Positions 29,729 to 40,149 of a DNA stretch of 64,000 nucleotides are shown here, piece by piece. The stretch covers positions 43,754,988-43,818,987 of the forward strand of contig NC_087070.1 of assembly GCF_963678635.1 (NCBI RefSeq), read 5' to 3'. A program made the position numbers and the translations under genes. Within the stretch, counting starts at the first letter, position 1, and every line of letters starts with the position of its first letter. The stretch is from Symsagittifera roscoffensis. Taxonomy: Eukaryota > Xenacoelomorpha > Acoela > Convolutidae. The notes under the pieces were generated by a model. The model had not been told where the DNA came from. It searched no databases and saw only the letters and a program-made list of their open reading frames with translations.

Positions 29729-30216
29729 ATTGTTCCAACTTTCGTAACGAAAGTAACGGAAAGTTTGTGCTCGAGGTGGGTTTTTTCTTCAGACAAATTT
29801 CGACGTTTTAAGTAGCCATTTTTGACGGAGTTTTTTTAAATATCATTCAAAAAGTATTGTTGTCTTGAGCTTAATTTTGAAAAGAAATTTTATCTGTGAT
29901 TAATTTTCGTAAAGTAATGAGTTTTAAAGATTGCCATTTTGGCCAATTTGGGACAATTAACGCGCGAAATACTTCGCGCTATTAATGCGTAAGCGGAGAT
30001 TAATCCGTCTTAGAAATCGTTGCAAGTTGGTTGAAGGAAGCTTATTTACCTGAATTGATTTTTTACAAGGAGCAAAATCTTTTCTTTTGTACTTTATATG
30101 GCGTGTGGGGGGATAATTTTCACTGCTCCACAGACATTAAAAAGCAGTTGGAACCATCAGGGCTTCGCTTCGCCCTGATCAGGCTTTGCCCTGATTCGAG
30201 CAGTCTTATTTTATTT
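29729..30216 (+). repeat. hairpin-bearing dispersed repeat R4, copy 1
   Basis: The copy starts ATTGTTCCAACTTTCGTAAC and ends near CCCTGATTCGAGCAGTCTTA. It contains two short inverted repeats: GCGCGAA/TTCGCGC (29962-29979) and CGGA/TCCG (29994-30007). A third hairpin near the end reads TCAGGGC/GCCCTGA. Related copies are at 46761, 51143 and 58771. It lies in the intron of the glycosyltransferase-like gene. Confidence 0.75.
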
Positions 30217-31374
30217 GTTTGCGAGTTTCTTCATGTTTTCCTTATGCATTTTGAATCTTCAATTTATCAGCTACGTTAAAACAGAGGGTGACCGAAATCG
30301 CATCGAGTGGGTCACCTCGAGAACTTGAAAAATATTTGAATGATACTTGAAAAATTGAATCTATATAAAGCTTAATTTCTTATATATCAACGATAAAAAA
30401 AATTGGAGGAATTTATCTATCTTGAAAAGCGCACGCTGATACAAATTAAAAACAGTGTAGTGTTTCTGGCCACTCATGTATTTGTTACATTTTTATGATT
30501 TTGTTTAAAGAAAAAAGCTCGTAAAGTACGTCTTCGAGGCTTCAATTTTCATTTTGCGTGTGATATGAAAGTTTAAGAAAAATTGAGTGCCCTATTGTAA
30601 GATAAATTGAGCATTTGATTTATAAAACATGCGAAGATTTTGTTAACGAGAATTTCTCATGATTAAAAACTGTTCAGTAAAAAGAATTTTTTGTAACAGC
30701 TTCATTAATATGTTACTTCAAACTTGGTTGTCAGTTTTGTGTCCTAAATGTCTAATGCAATTCTAATAGCTCAAATAAAAAAAACCAACCAAAATCATTT
30801 ATCAAGTCGGCGCTTTTCACCGTTTGTTAAAATGAATGCTAAACTCTTGCAATCAATCCATTTTTCTAGCTTTTAATTTTTTCATTTTAGATGGTTCTGC
30901 TTTTACTTTAAAAACATAATATCGTATCATCCGCCTATAACACTGGTTTCACTTTTCGCAAGTTTTCACCAAGCTTTTCAGTCTGTCTGTAAACTCTAAA
31001 CTCAGAAACTCTAAAAAAAATTCTCTAAAAAACTTTCTACGCATGAAAAAGTTTTTAAATGAGAATTCAACCTTTTTCTCATAAAAACTCAGCTTAGCGT
31101 GCTTAATGAAAGATCAGTTCGACAGGTTAAAGGTCGACATGTTGTATGTTTTCAAAGGTCGACAATTAGTTTGTATCTTTTTGCCAGTGTTGCTAATTTT
31201 GATAATTGATCCACTTTTTCTATTTTTTGGTTCAATTCGAGTTTAGAATTTAGCGTGAACTTAATAGGCAGTTTTTGTTTCTGTTTTTAAATTCGAAAAG
31301 AAGTTTTGATATTCAAATAAATAATTTAGCTGGACAATTTAAGTGGCTTATATCAGTTGCATTCATATTGCATA

Positions 31375-31945
31375 CAATGCTGATTTAAAATATCCGGACA
31401 AAACGAACAAAAGCAAAATTTAAACTAACGCGTTTTCTCCAATTCGATTAAGAATCAACTAAAAAAGAAAAGAGCGGAAGTTGGTTAGAATTGCACCAAG
31501 AATAAATTGGTCATTTTGGCCGTTTCTAATTAAACAAGAAGCACGCTTGAGCTACCAAATTAATTGATGAGAAAAATATATCAAAAGAAGCCTTTTACAC
31601 AGCCCAACAAAATTATAGGAAAAAGAAATTTCTAAAAATATGCGTAAAACGTTTGAAATTTGTATTCAGCCAAAGATTTTTATTTTTTTTTGTAAAATGA
31701 CCTTTTTTGGCTATCAACCAAAAATATATTCTCTTCTAGAGATTTTTGGAAAATTTTTAATCCTAAATCTTTGTTGGGCTGTGTAAGAGACTTCTTCTGA
31801 TATAGTTTTCTCATCAATTTATATTGTGATTTCAGCATAATTCTTTATTAATAAAAAAAATGACTCATTATCAAGGTGAATTTTTTGTTAGGAAAATCAG
31901 GGGAAAAATTGCACCACATTATTTTTCTTTTGCTCTCTTCTTAAG
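31375..31945 (+). mobile_element. mariner-like MITE, copy 1 (right end missing)
   Basis: It begins after TA with CAATGCTGATTTAAAATATC then CGGACAAAACGAAC, matching the terminus of the complete element at 59940. The two halves are inverted relative to each other (left AAGCCTTTTACACAGCCCAAC, right GTTGGGCTGTGTAAGAGACTTCT), so the transcript could fold into a long hairpin. The right terminal repeat is lost near 31945. Confidence 0.7.
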
Positions 31946-32151
31946 AACTAAGAAGCAGACGAGATATAAGTAATGATAATTTTCATCAATACAATATTTC
32001 ATCAATGCAATGGTAAACTGCATCAATACTTTTTCAATATAGCTTTTCAAGATTTAAACGTCGTCTAGTTTTTTGTCTAAATGGGTGCCTTGGCTCTACT
32101 TTGTTTGCTTCACTCTCTCTAAAAATTGCCTATCAGGTTGATGGTCTGGAT

Positions 32152-32540
32152 CAGGGGCGGATCTAAGATCAGGTGGGTAGATTTTCCAAAAAATTTTGAA
32201 AAATTTATCATCCATTTTTTTTAAGTCGACCTAATTGATTTTTTGAGCTCTCCCAAATCACTGTAAAGACACTATTTTGACAATATTTTCTGCACCACAG
32301 GTAAACTTTTGAAAAAACAGGCCAAAAAAGCGTTTTTAGTCACTTTTTCGAAAATGTTGACTAAAAAATCACGTTTTTTTGGCGCTCACTCCACCCTCAA
32401 AATTAGTAAATTTTAGAAAAACTTCAGGGTCAGTTAGCCGAAAAACAATATCTCAAAATAGTACAAAGGGTGGACCCCTGAGAAGGAAAGCGTCCAAAGC
32501 CCCACCCGAACCCCCCCCCCCCCCCCACCCCGCCCCCGAA
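32152..32540 (+). mobile_element. hAT-like MITE, copy 1
   Basis: It starts with CAGGGGCGGATCTAAGAT, a typical hAT MITE terminus. The following words (TTTTTTGAGCTCTCCCAAATC, GGCGCTCACTCC, TCTCAAAATAGTACAAAGGG, CCCTGAGAAGG) recur in the same order at 63067-63415 and partly at 36600 and 52760. It contains a C-run of about 18 at 32510-32527. The right end is uncertain. Confidence 0.6.
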
Positions 32541-33059
32541 AAAGCTACTCATGCAATTTCATTCACTTAGTCTATGGAAAATTTTAGTCATGCAAATTTC
32601 ATTCGTTTTTTCAAAATGAGTTTGATCGACTTCTAAAAAAAATTTTTTTGTTGTTTCGGTATCGAAATTTAAGACTCTCCATAAACAAAAAACTGATATG
32701 AAAAAAAATGCTAGTCATACAATTTCCATATATGGAATCTACTCGAATAGCCGGAAAAATCCAAAACTTTGGTGGACTGTTCCAGCTTGCTATCAGGTGT
32801 TTTTTTTTCTGAGGCAGTCCCTCCTGGTATGGGTTACCCCTAAGATAAGAATAAGAACTGCTCTGCTTTCTCAGCAAGTGAGGAGAATTTACTATGAGAA
32901 AACAAATTTTCTCTGGTTTTTTCTTCTCTTTTTTGCGGTTGCTTGTCGTATGGGATGGGAATTAAAGTAGTTTTTGCCTCATTTTGCTGGATTTCTAATT
33001 GTTAAAAAATGCCAATCATAAAATTTTCATATATGAAAAGCTCAAATGTTACATTTTCC

Positions 33060-33200
33060 ATTTATAAAAAAACGCTAGTCATACAATTTACATATATGAA
33101 AAAATACTAATCATAGACCTTTCATGCAATTTTCTGAACGTATGGAATTGTATGGAAATTGTATGACTAGCATTTTTCCATATATGAAAAGTGTATGACT
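33060..33200 (+). repeat. short foldback with CTAGTCATACAATTT arms
   Basis: GCTAGTCATACAATTTACATA near 33070 and its inverse, GGAAATTGTATGACTAGC near 33155, form an inverted repeat. A third copy of the word is at 32710 and a fourth, shorter inverse copy at 33188. This may be a separate small MITE family. Confidence 0.5.
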
Positions 33201-33282
33201 AGCAGTTTTGTTCAACCCGGTCTGTTTGTAATTTTCTCAGAAATTTTACGGGGAGAATTGTATTGGAGAATTTTACATGGAG

Positions 33283-33846
33283 AAAAAGCAAAATTTAAAC
33301 TAACGCGTTTTTCTCAAATTCGATTAAGAATCAACTAAAAAAAGAAAAGAGCGGAAGTTGGTTAGAATTGCACCAAGAATAAATTGGTCATTTTTGTCCG
33401 TTTCTAATTAAACAAGAAGTACGCTTGAGCTACCAAATTAATTGATGAGAAAAATATATCAAGAGAAGCCTCTTACACCGCCCAACAAAGTTATAGGAAA
33501 AAGAAATTTCTAAAAAATTGCGTAAAACGTTTGAAATTTGTATTCAGCCAAAGATTTTTTTTTTGAAAAATGACCTGTTTTGGCTATTAACCAAAAATAT
33601 ATTCACTTCTACAGATTTTTAGAAAATTTTTTAATCCTAGATTTTTGTTGGGCTGTGTAAGAGACTTCTTTGGATATAACTTTTTCATCAATTTACGTTG
33701 TGATTTCAGCATAATTTTTTATTAATAAAAAATGACCCATTTTCAATGACCCGTTAGGAAAATCAAGGGAAAAATTGGACCATATTAATTTTCTTTTGCT
33801 CTCTTCTTTTTTTGGCTAATTTCAACCTAAGTTAAAAAAAAAACGC
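33283..33846 (+). mobile_element. mariner-like MITE, copy 2
   Basis: This is over 90 per cent identical by eye to 31400-31945 for about 520 bp, with the same inverted halves. The left terminus is lost. The right part runs to CGCG at 33846, only about 80 bp from the splice donor of the glycosyltransferase-like exon 1. Confidence 0.7.
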
Positions 33847-33927
33847 GTGGTAAATTTCAATGTTGTTCGTTGTGTCCGAAATAAATCACATCCGATAACT
33901 TTTCGAATATTGGGCGATGGTTCTTAC

Positions 33928-34653
33928 CTCCGAGCATCGCAGTCGCATGGAAGGGATGATCCCTCATAGCGTGAATTTGTTTATCTGAAAGCATCCATTC
34001 CCCAACAGCTGAAATTTCTCTCGCACTGATCTCAGAGTCCAGATCCCTGCTAAAAACAATATCCACTTGAGGGTCCAAAGTTGGAAAAAACCTCCAGTTC
34101 ATTGCGTTGATCTTTATTGCATCACGCACTCGATTTCCAGGCAATGCGCGAACATCGCAAAGGTCAAGGTCATCATGGTTACAAGCAAGGTCACAAAGTT
34201 GGTTCAAAAGAGATCCATTGTTGTTCACGTCAAATACAACCTCGTCACCCAAGTTTCATTGTAAAGCTCACGGACTTTTTGTAAGTTCCTTTTGATACCT
34301 GGGAAGTATCTTTTCATTTTTTGATCAATCGTCACCCGTGAAGTGTCATTTCTTAAGTAAAAAACAAACGACACTACTTTTTGGTGAGAGCCTCTTCGAT
34401 AAGCGTCTTTGCCGCAAGTGGACTTGTTGTAATCTCCCCAGTTTATTGATGTGCTGTTAAATATTTTCGATGATGGTAGAACCCTGCTACAATTGCAATA
34501 ACTTAATTTAAATGACTGTGGCTTTGACTCCAAGGTACTGTTTTTAAAAAAAGTTATGCTAACCAGAATACACAAAACATAAGTAAAGAAAAATAACATT
34601 AGAATTTTTGTAATGTGAAAGTTTTTGAATAATGACTTTGTCGTTGGAGGCAT
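33928..34653 (-). CDS. glycosyltransferase-like exon 1 (frameshifted)
   Basis: From the ATG at 34653 the frame reads MPPTTKSLFKNFHITKILM and a hydrophobic anchor, and ends prematurely at 34225. The homologous continuation is in another frame from about 34240 down to the donor at 33928 (DVNNNGSLLNQLCDLAC to LGG). The overlap of the two frames is only about 28 nt. An upstream in-frame GTG exists at 34683, but the ATG gives a normal type II anchor position. Confidence 0.7.
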
Positions 34654-34683
34654 GTTTTCAGCCAAACCACAAACAGACGACAC

Positions 34684-35214
34684 GCTGGTTTATACCACTG
34701 ATGAGCAAACTTATTTTTTTCCAGAGAGTTCTTTGCAAAAAATCCTCGCACTACTACAAATGCAAAGTTGCGATGAAATCAATCAAAACATAATTTTTTT
34801 TCGAGAGTATGGGCATTTTTTTCCGTTTTGTTGGAAAATTGTTGCATTGTCTTTCCAGTTTTTCTGGTTACATGACCAATAATTTCAAATTAATCCAGGA
34901 AATTCAATAAATATAGAATCAGATAAAATCAAGAAGCTGAAAGTTGATATGCGTCAAAAACAAATCGCCGTATTGTCAGTTGGAGAAACAAACGCTTTTG
35001 TGCTATCTCCAAAATTTGCGAATACACAACTTAATTTGTGAAACAACAAACAAATGTACCACTGAACTTTTGTACGGCGCTAACTTACTTAGTAGATTAT
35101 TTGCATTCGGAAAACGGCTCTTTTAATTCCCAAAAAGTTGCAATGAATAAGTTAATGTAGTACCTTTTCGTTCAGGTGGCTTTTTTTTTTTCAGTTTTTT
35201 TGTCATTTTCTTTT
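34684..35214. other. upstream region of the glycosyltransferase-like gene
   Basis: No exon is recognised. The promoter of the minus-strand gene should be here. The short plus-strand open frames at 34625 and 34944 are not conserved-looking. Confidence 0.3.
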
Positions 35215-35414
35215 NNNNNNNNNNNNNNNNNNNNNNNNNNNNNNNNNNNNNNNNNNNNNNNNNNNNNNNNNNNNNNNNNNNNNNNNNNNNNNNNNNNNNN
35301 NNNNNNNNNNNNNNNNNNNNNNNNNNNNNNNNNNNNNNNNNNNNNNNNNNNNNNNNNNNNNNNNNNNNNNNNNNNNNNNNNNNNNNNNNNNNNNNNNNNN
35401 NNNNNNNNNNNNNN
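35215..35414. other. assembly gap (200 N)
   Basis: Exactly 200 undetermined bases are present, a conventional size for a gap of unknown or estimated length. The right edge coincides with the first base of a sequence that recurs at 38151. Confidence 0.99.
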
Positions 35415-37437
35415 GAGAATTAAACTCTTGGAACTAATCGGTCGAACACAACTCTGAATTGATATAATGAATCGGAATCATTTTGCTAGTTTAAATACAT
35501 ACTATCGGTTTTGTGGACATTTTACATTTTTAAAACTAAATTCTAGCCTTATCAAATTGCAGCCTTCAACAGTGCCTAAGTGCAACAGTGACAAAATTTA
35601 TGAAATGTGAAAATTTTGTTTTCCGCTTGCGAGCTGTTGGCAATTTTGCGTAATTATTGTTTTGTTTTGGAGCAAAACCAAAAAGAACGTTTGACTATTT
35701 GGAGTTTTAGTTTATGCAAATACCGACATAACTAAACTGTTAGAACTGGAAATGAAAATCAGAAGGCTAATCAGAATAATTTCTTATAAACACAGGATGG
35801 GTTCAATCACTGAAATAATGCATGATAATAAAATATATACCGTATAAGAATTTTTTGCTTAGGAAGTTCTGAAATTAACCGGAAAAATTATTCGAAAAGA
35901 GTGCCAAGTTGAAACCTTGATATATTCTATTACTGAACAAGAATTGAACGTGATATTTTCAGAGCGAAAAACAAATCAAAAGTTGGCTATTAACAGAAAT
36001 AAACTCAAGAGAGGGTCGGTTACACCTAAGATTAGAAAAATGTTCAACTTCGTAATAATTTTTTTCCCACCTGGGTCAATTTCTTGAAAGGGGCTTCTCG
36101 GTTTCAATTAAATAGTTTCAATCATAAATTTTTGGATGATTACATTCTAGGAAATACGAGTTTATTGGGCATGCTTTGAGACTTTTTATTGGTCAATAAG
36201 TAGAACTTGTTTCTGTTGGTTTTTAAGTTATGGGTAGAAAAGACTACCTGAGAAAACTAAATTAATTTTTTTATAGAGAATGGTTTAAAGGTGCGTATAA
36301 AGAGGTTTTACGTTTAAAAAATGGTTAACGGTAGAAAATCCATTGCATTGGATTAAAGAGTTTAAGTACTTTTTTTGTTCTCCGCTTAATGAGACACCTG
36401 AAAACGGGCCTTGTTGTCTTAATGGTGTTCTCCCAAACGATTCTAATTTGTATTTATAAATGTTTATAAATAACTTTGTAACTAGATATCGTTTGGAAAC
36501 AGTTTATTATGATTATTATTATTTCTGAGTTCAAGGTGCGGATTGAGGGGAGGGAAGGGAGTTGAGTGGTTTTCAATTTTTTTTTATTTTCAAAGTTTCT
36601 TTAGGTGGACCAAATTTCTTCTCCAGAGCTCTCGCAAATCATCATAAAGAACCTGTTTTAATCAAAAGCAGCGTTTTATCTGGCATGCGCTATCCTCAAA
36701 ACTAGTACATATTGGCGCGAAAGTGCCTTTAGAAAAATTTTAGGATCAGTCAGAAAAAAACATAGATGTTTTGAAATAGCGCTAAAAAGGTACCCTTTGT
36801 AAGGCCAGGGGGTCAAATTCCGGAGAGGAGGAAAAAGCTGACTGAGTTAATTAATTGATTCAGCAAAATTTATGACACCGCGCGTGGGAAAATTTTGTTG
36901 GATCAACACACAGCATCAATTAAATTGAGCAAATGTGTAGTTTAATCTTCTGCAAATTTGAGTTTAATTACTTGTCAGTGATATGTATTAGTAAAAACAA
37001 AATTCAAAACAATTTTCGGCTCTGTTGAACAACATTGTTATGCTTCGATACTGTTATACTTCGGCACAGTTGTTTTGCCTCATCATCTGTTTAGACTGCC
37101 TTCGGCACAGGTTGACGCGTGTTTTAACTGTGTTTGGCTTTAAACTCCAATTTGAGTGAAACGGGAAAAAGCGTCCGATTGATAAAGTTTTACAAAAAAT
37201 TAGTTGCTCTCAAAATTATGTCGAGTGGATGTTTTAGTTGAGAGGTGGAGGAGGAGGAGGAGGAGGAGGAGGAGGAGGAGGAGGAGGGGAGAGAGAGAGA
37301 GAGAGAGAGAGAGAATAGAATATTTTAAAAATTAATTGTTGAAAAAACTAATTATTTGTGAAAGTTTTATTTTTGAAAGATGAGAGGCTTTTCATTCACG
37401 AGACAACCGACTAACATAACATGAAAGTTATTCAGCT
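35415..37437 (+). repeat. 2.0 kb duplicated sequence, copy 1 (abuts gap)
   Basis: It begins GAGAATTAAACTCTTGGAAC and ends ATGAAAGTTATTCAGCTTT. It is nearly identical to 38151-40147 with a few substitutions, one small rearranged spot (36680 against 39416) and a shorter microsatellite in the other copy. No coding frame is conserved between the copies. The join with the gap makes assembly duplication as likely as a genomic one. Confidence 0.92.
37246..37315 (+). repeat. (GGA)n then (GA)n microsatellite
   Basis: About fourteen GGA units are followed by about thirteen GA units. The paralogous site at 39982-40022 has about five GGA and ten GA units, so it is length-variable. Confidence 0.95.
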
Positions 37438-37587
37438 TTTTTTGGTTCTAAATCAGCGCCGATTCTAAATCAGCGCCGAATTCTCTCAATCGCAGATTTT
37501 GATTCCACAGTTAAGGCGAAAAATTTTTTTCTATAGCAGATTTGTCTTTTTCTCATAACTCTATCATAACATAACGGCTTCGTGGTG

Positions 37588-38063
37588 CGCAGGCCCCAAA
37601 ACATTCTTCTAGCAGCTGAATTTAGTTACTAGAATTCGTCTTATAGGGCAGAAAAATTTATGAAGCAGCAGATAGATCAGAACGTTAATCATGTGGCAGA
37701 AATTACCCATTTTTCGCAGATTTTCATGTTTAAGTCAAAAAACGAATGTTGCAACTCTGTTTTTCAGAAATAAAAAATACGAGTCGATGCACTACTCAAC
37801 TAATCTTTCAACGAAGATTGCTTTTTCTCTCAGAAAAACGAAAATGCATCTGTCCACGACTCTGCCAATAAACAAGTTTGCTTTTCGAGCTCTGCTGGTT
37901 TTCTAAATTGAATTATATATCTCGAAAAGCAATAGTAACAGTACTATTTTGTGATAAAATATGATTACTGCAGTTTTTTTGGGAGCAAAAAAAAAACAGC
38001 AAAAAACGTTTTTTAGAGCAGCAGATTTTGCTCTATATAGCAGCAGAAGTCTTTGGGGCCTGT
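37588..38063 (+). mobile_element. candidate MITE with CAGGCCCCAAA termini
   Basis: CAGGCCCCAAAACATTCTTC at the left and the inverse of CAGGCCCCAAAGACTTCTGC at the right (ending GGGGCCTG) enclose about 470 bp. The inverted similarity extends to about 20 bp including AGCAGC. No clear target duplication is seen. It lies in the unique segment between the two 2.0 kb copies. Confidence 0.5.
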
Positions 38064-38150
38064 ATGTGAGCGCTTTTTGCGTGAACATTCACCACACATT
38101 TTATGAAAGCTCATGTCGCCAGACTGGCAATCACGCAACAAAACAACTGT

Positions 38151-40147
38151 GAGAATTAAACTCTTGGAACTAATCGGTCGAACACAACTCTGAATTGATA
38201 TAATGAATCGGAATCATTTTGCTAGTTTAAATACATACTATCGGTTTTGTGGACATTTTACATTTTTAAAACTAAATTCTAGCCTTATCAAATTGCAGCC
38301 TTCAACAGTGCCTAAGTGCAACAGTGACAAAATTTATGAAATGTGAAAATTTTGTTTTCCGCTTGCGAGCTGTTGGCAATTTTGCGTAATTATTGTTTTG
38401 TTTTGGAGCAAAACCAAAAAGAACGTTTGACTATTTGGAGTTTTAGTTTATGCAAATACCGACATAACTAAACTGTTAGAACTGGAAATGAAAATCAGAA
38501 GGCTAATCAGAATAATTTCTTATAAACACAGGATGGGTTCAATCACTGAAATAATGCATGATAATAAAATATATACCGTATAAGAATTTTTTGCTTAGGA
38601 AGTTCTGAAATTAACCGGAAAAATTATTCGAAAAGAGTGCCAAGTTGAAACCTTGATATATTCTATTACTGAACAAGAATTGAACGTGATATTTTCAGAG
38701 CGAAAAACAAATCAAAAGTTGGCTATTAACAGAAATAAACTCAAGAGAGGGTCGGTTACACCTAAAATTAGAAAAATGTTCAACTTCGTAATAATTTTTT
38801 TCCCACCTGGGTCAATTTCTTGAAAGGGGCTTCTCGGTTTCAATTAAATAGTTTCAATCATAAATTTTTGGATGATTACATTCTAGGAAATACGAGTTTA
38901 TTGGGCATGCTTTGAGACTTTTTATTGGTCAATAAGTAGAACTTGTTTCTGTTGGTTTTTAAGTTATGGGTAGAAAAGACTACCTGAGAAAACTAAATTA
39001 ATTTTTTTATAGAGAATGGTTTAAAGGTGCGTATAAAGAAGTTTTACGTTTAAAAAATGGTTAACGGTAGAAAATCCATTGCATTGGATTAAAGAGTTTA
39101 AGTACTTTTTTTGTTCTCCGCTTAATGAGACACCTGAAAACGGGCCTTGTTGGCTTAATGGTGTTCTCCCAAACGATTCTAATTTGTATTTATAAATGTT
39201 TATAAATAACTTTGTAACTAGATATCGTTTGGAAACAGTTTATTATGATTATTATTATTTCTGAGTTCAAGGTGCGGATTGAGGGGAGGGAAGGGAGTTG
39301 AGTGGTTTTCAATTTTTTTTTATTTTCAAAGTTTCTTTAGGTGGACCAAATTTCTTCTCCAGAGCTCTCGCAAATCATCATAAAGAACCTGTTTTAATCA
39401 GAAGCAGCGTTTTATCCTCAAAAATGCGCTATCCTCAAAACTAGTACATATTGGCGCGAAAGTGCCTTTAGAAAAATTTTAGGATCAGTCAGAAAAAAAC
39501 ATAGATGTTTTGAAATAGCGCTAAAAAGGTACCCTTTGTAAGGCCAGGGGGTCAAATTCCGGAGAGGAGGAAAAAGCTGACTGAGTTAATTAATTGATTC
39601 AGCAAAATTTATGACACCGCGCGTGGGAAAATTTTGTTGGATCAACACACAGCATCAATTAAATTGAGCAAATGTGTAGTTTAATCTTCTGCAAATTTGA
39701 GTTTAATTACTTGTCAGTGATATGTATTAGTAAAAACAAAATTCAAAACAATTTTCGGCTCTGTTGAACAACATTGTTATGCTTCGATACTGTTATACTT
39801 CGGCACAGTTGTTTTGCCTCATCATCTGTTTAGACTGCCTTCGGCACAGGTTGACGCGTGTTTTAACTGTGTTTGGCTTTAAACTCCAATTTGAGTGAAA
39901 CGGGAAAAAGCGTCCGATTGATAAAGTTTTACAAAAAATTAGTTGCTCTCAAAATTATGTCGAGTGGATGCTTTAATTGAGAGGAGGAGGAGGAGGAGGA
40001 GAGAGAGAGAGAGAGAGAGAGAATAGAATATTTTAAAAAATAATTGTTGAAAAAACTAATTATTTGTGAAAGTTTTATTTTTGAAAGATGAGAGGCTTTT
40101 CATTCACGAGACAACCGACTAACATAACATGAAAGTTATTCAGCTTT
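38151..40147 (+). repeat. 2.0 kb duplicated sequence, copy 2
   Basis: This is the second copy of 35415-37437, offset by about 2736 bp. It is followed by unrelated sequence (TATTTGGAGAATTG). The content is hAT-like words near 39270 and the microsatellite; no gene is recognised. Confidence 0.92.
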
Positions 40148-40149
40148 AT

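Larger units (their letters stand above)
29617..33927. other. glycosyltransferase-like intron, filled with repeats
   Basis: The 4.3 kb intron contains R4 copy 1, two mariner-like MITE copies (31375-31945 and 33283-33846), a hAT-like MITE (32152 to about 32538) and a short foldback (about 33060-33200). About 30220-31370 shows no recognised element or exon. Confidence 0.65.
29285..34653 (-). pseudogene. type II membrane glycosyltransferase-like protein, two exons, one frameshift
   Basis: Exon 1 is 34653-33928 and exon 2 is 29616-29285. The donor GGAG|GTAAGA and acceptor TTTTTCTAG agree in phase 1 and create LGG|MWGSK. The product is about 352 residues: a short cytosolic end, one membrane anchor (about 18-36), several N-glycosylation sequons, then a catalytic-looking region with CDLACN, CDVRALPG, FSRDLDSEISARE (DxD-like, about 204-206), HAMRDHPFHA and LGGMWG. 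Exon 2 adds DQYFLGYHIW, HDSYSC, FPTKR, FVG and a Cys-rich end. This motif set is typical of nucleotide-diphospho-sugar transferase-like proteins found in many invertebrates, probably Golgi enzymes of unknown substrate (from memory; not searched). At about 34233-34240 the frame shifts by -1 (TRLY | FDVNN), consistent with one lost T in a T run. It could be a real mutation or a base-call error. Confidence 0.72.

Noticed and set aside
35176-35457. Open frame spanning the N gap
   Set aside because: Most of its codons are undetermined bases, so it is not evidence of a gene.
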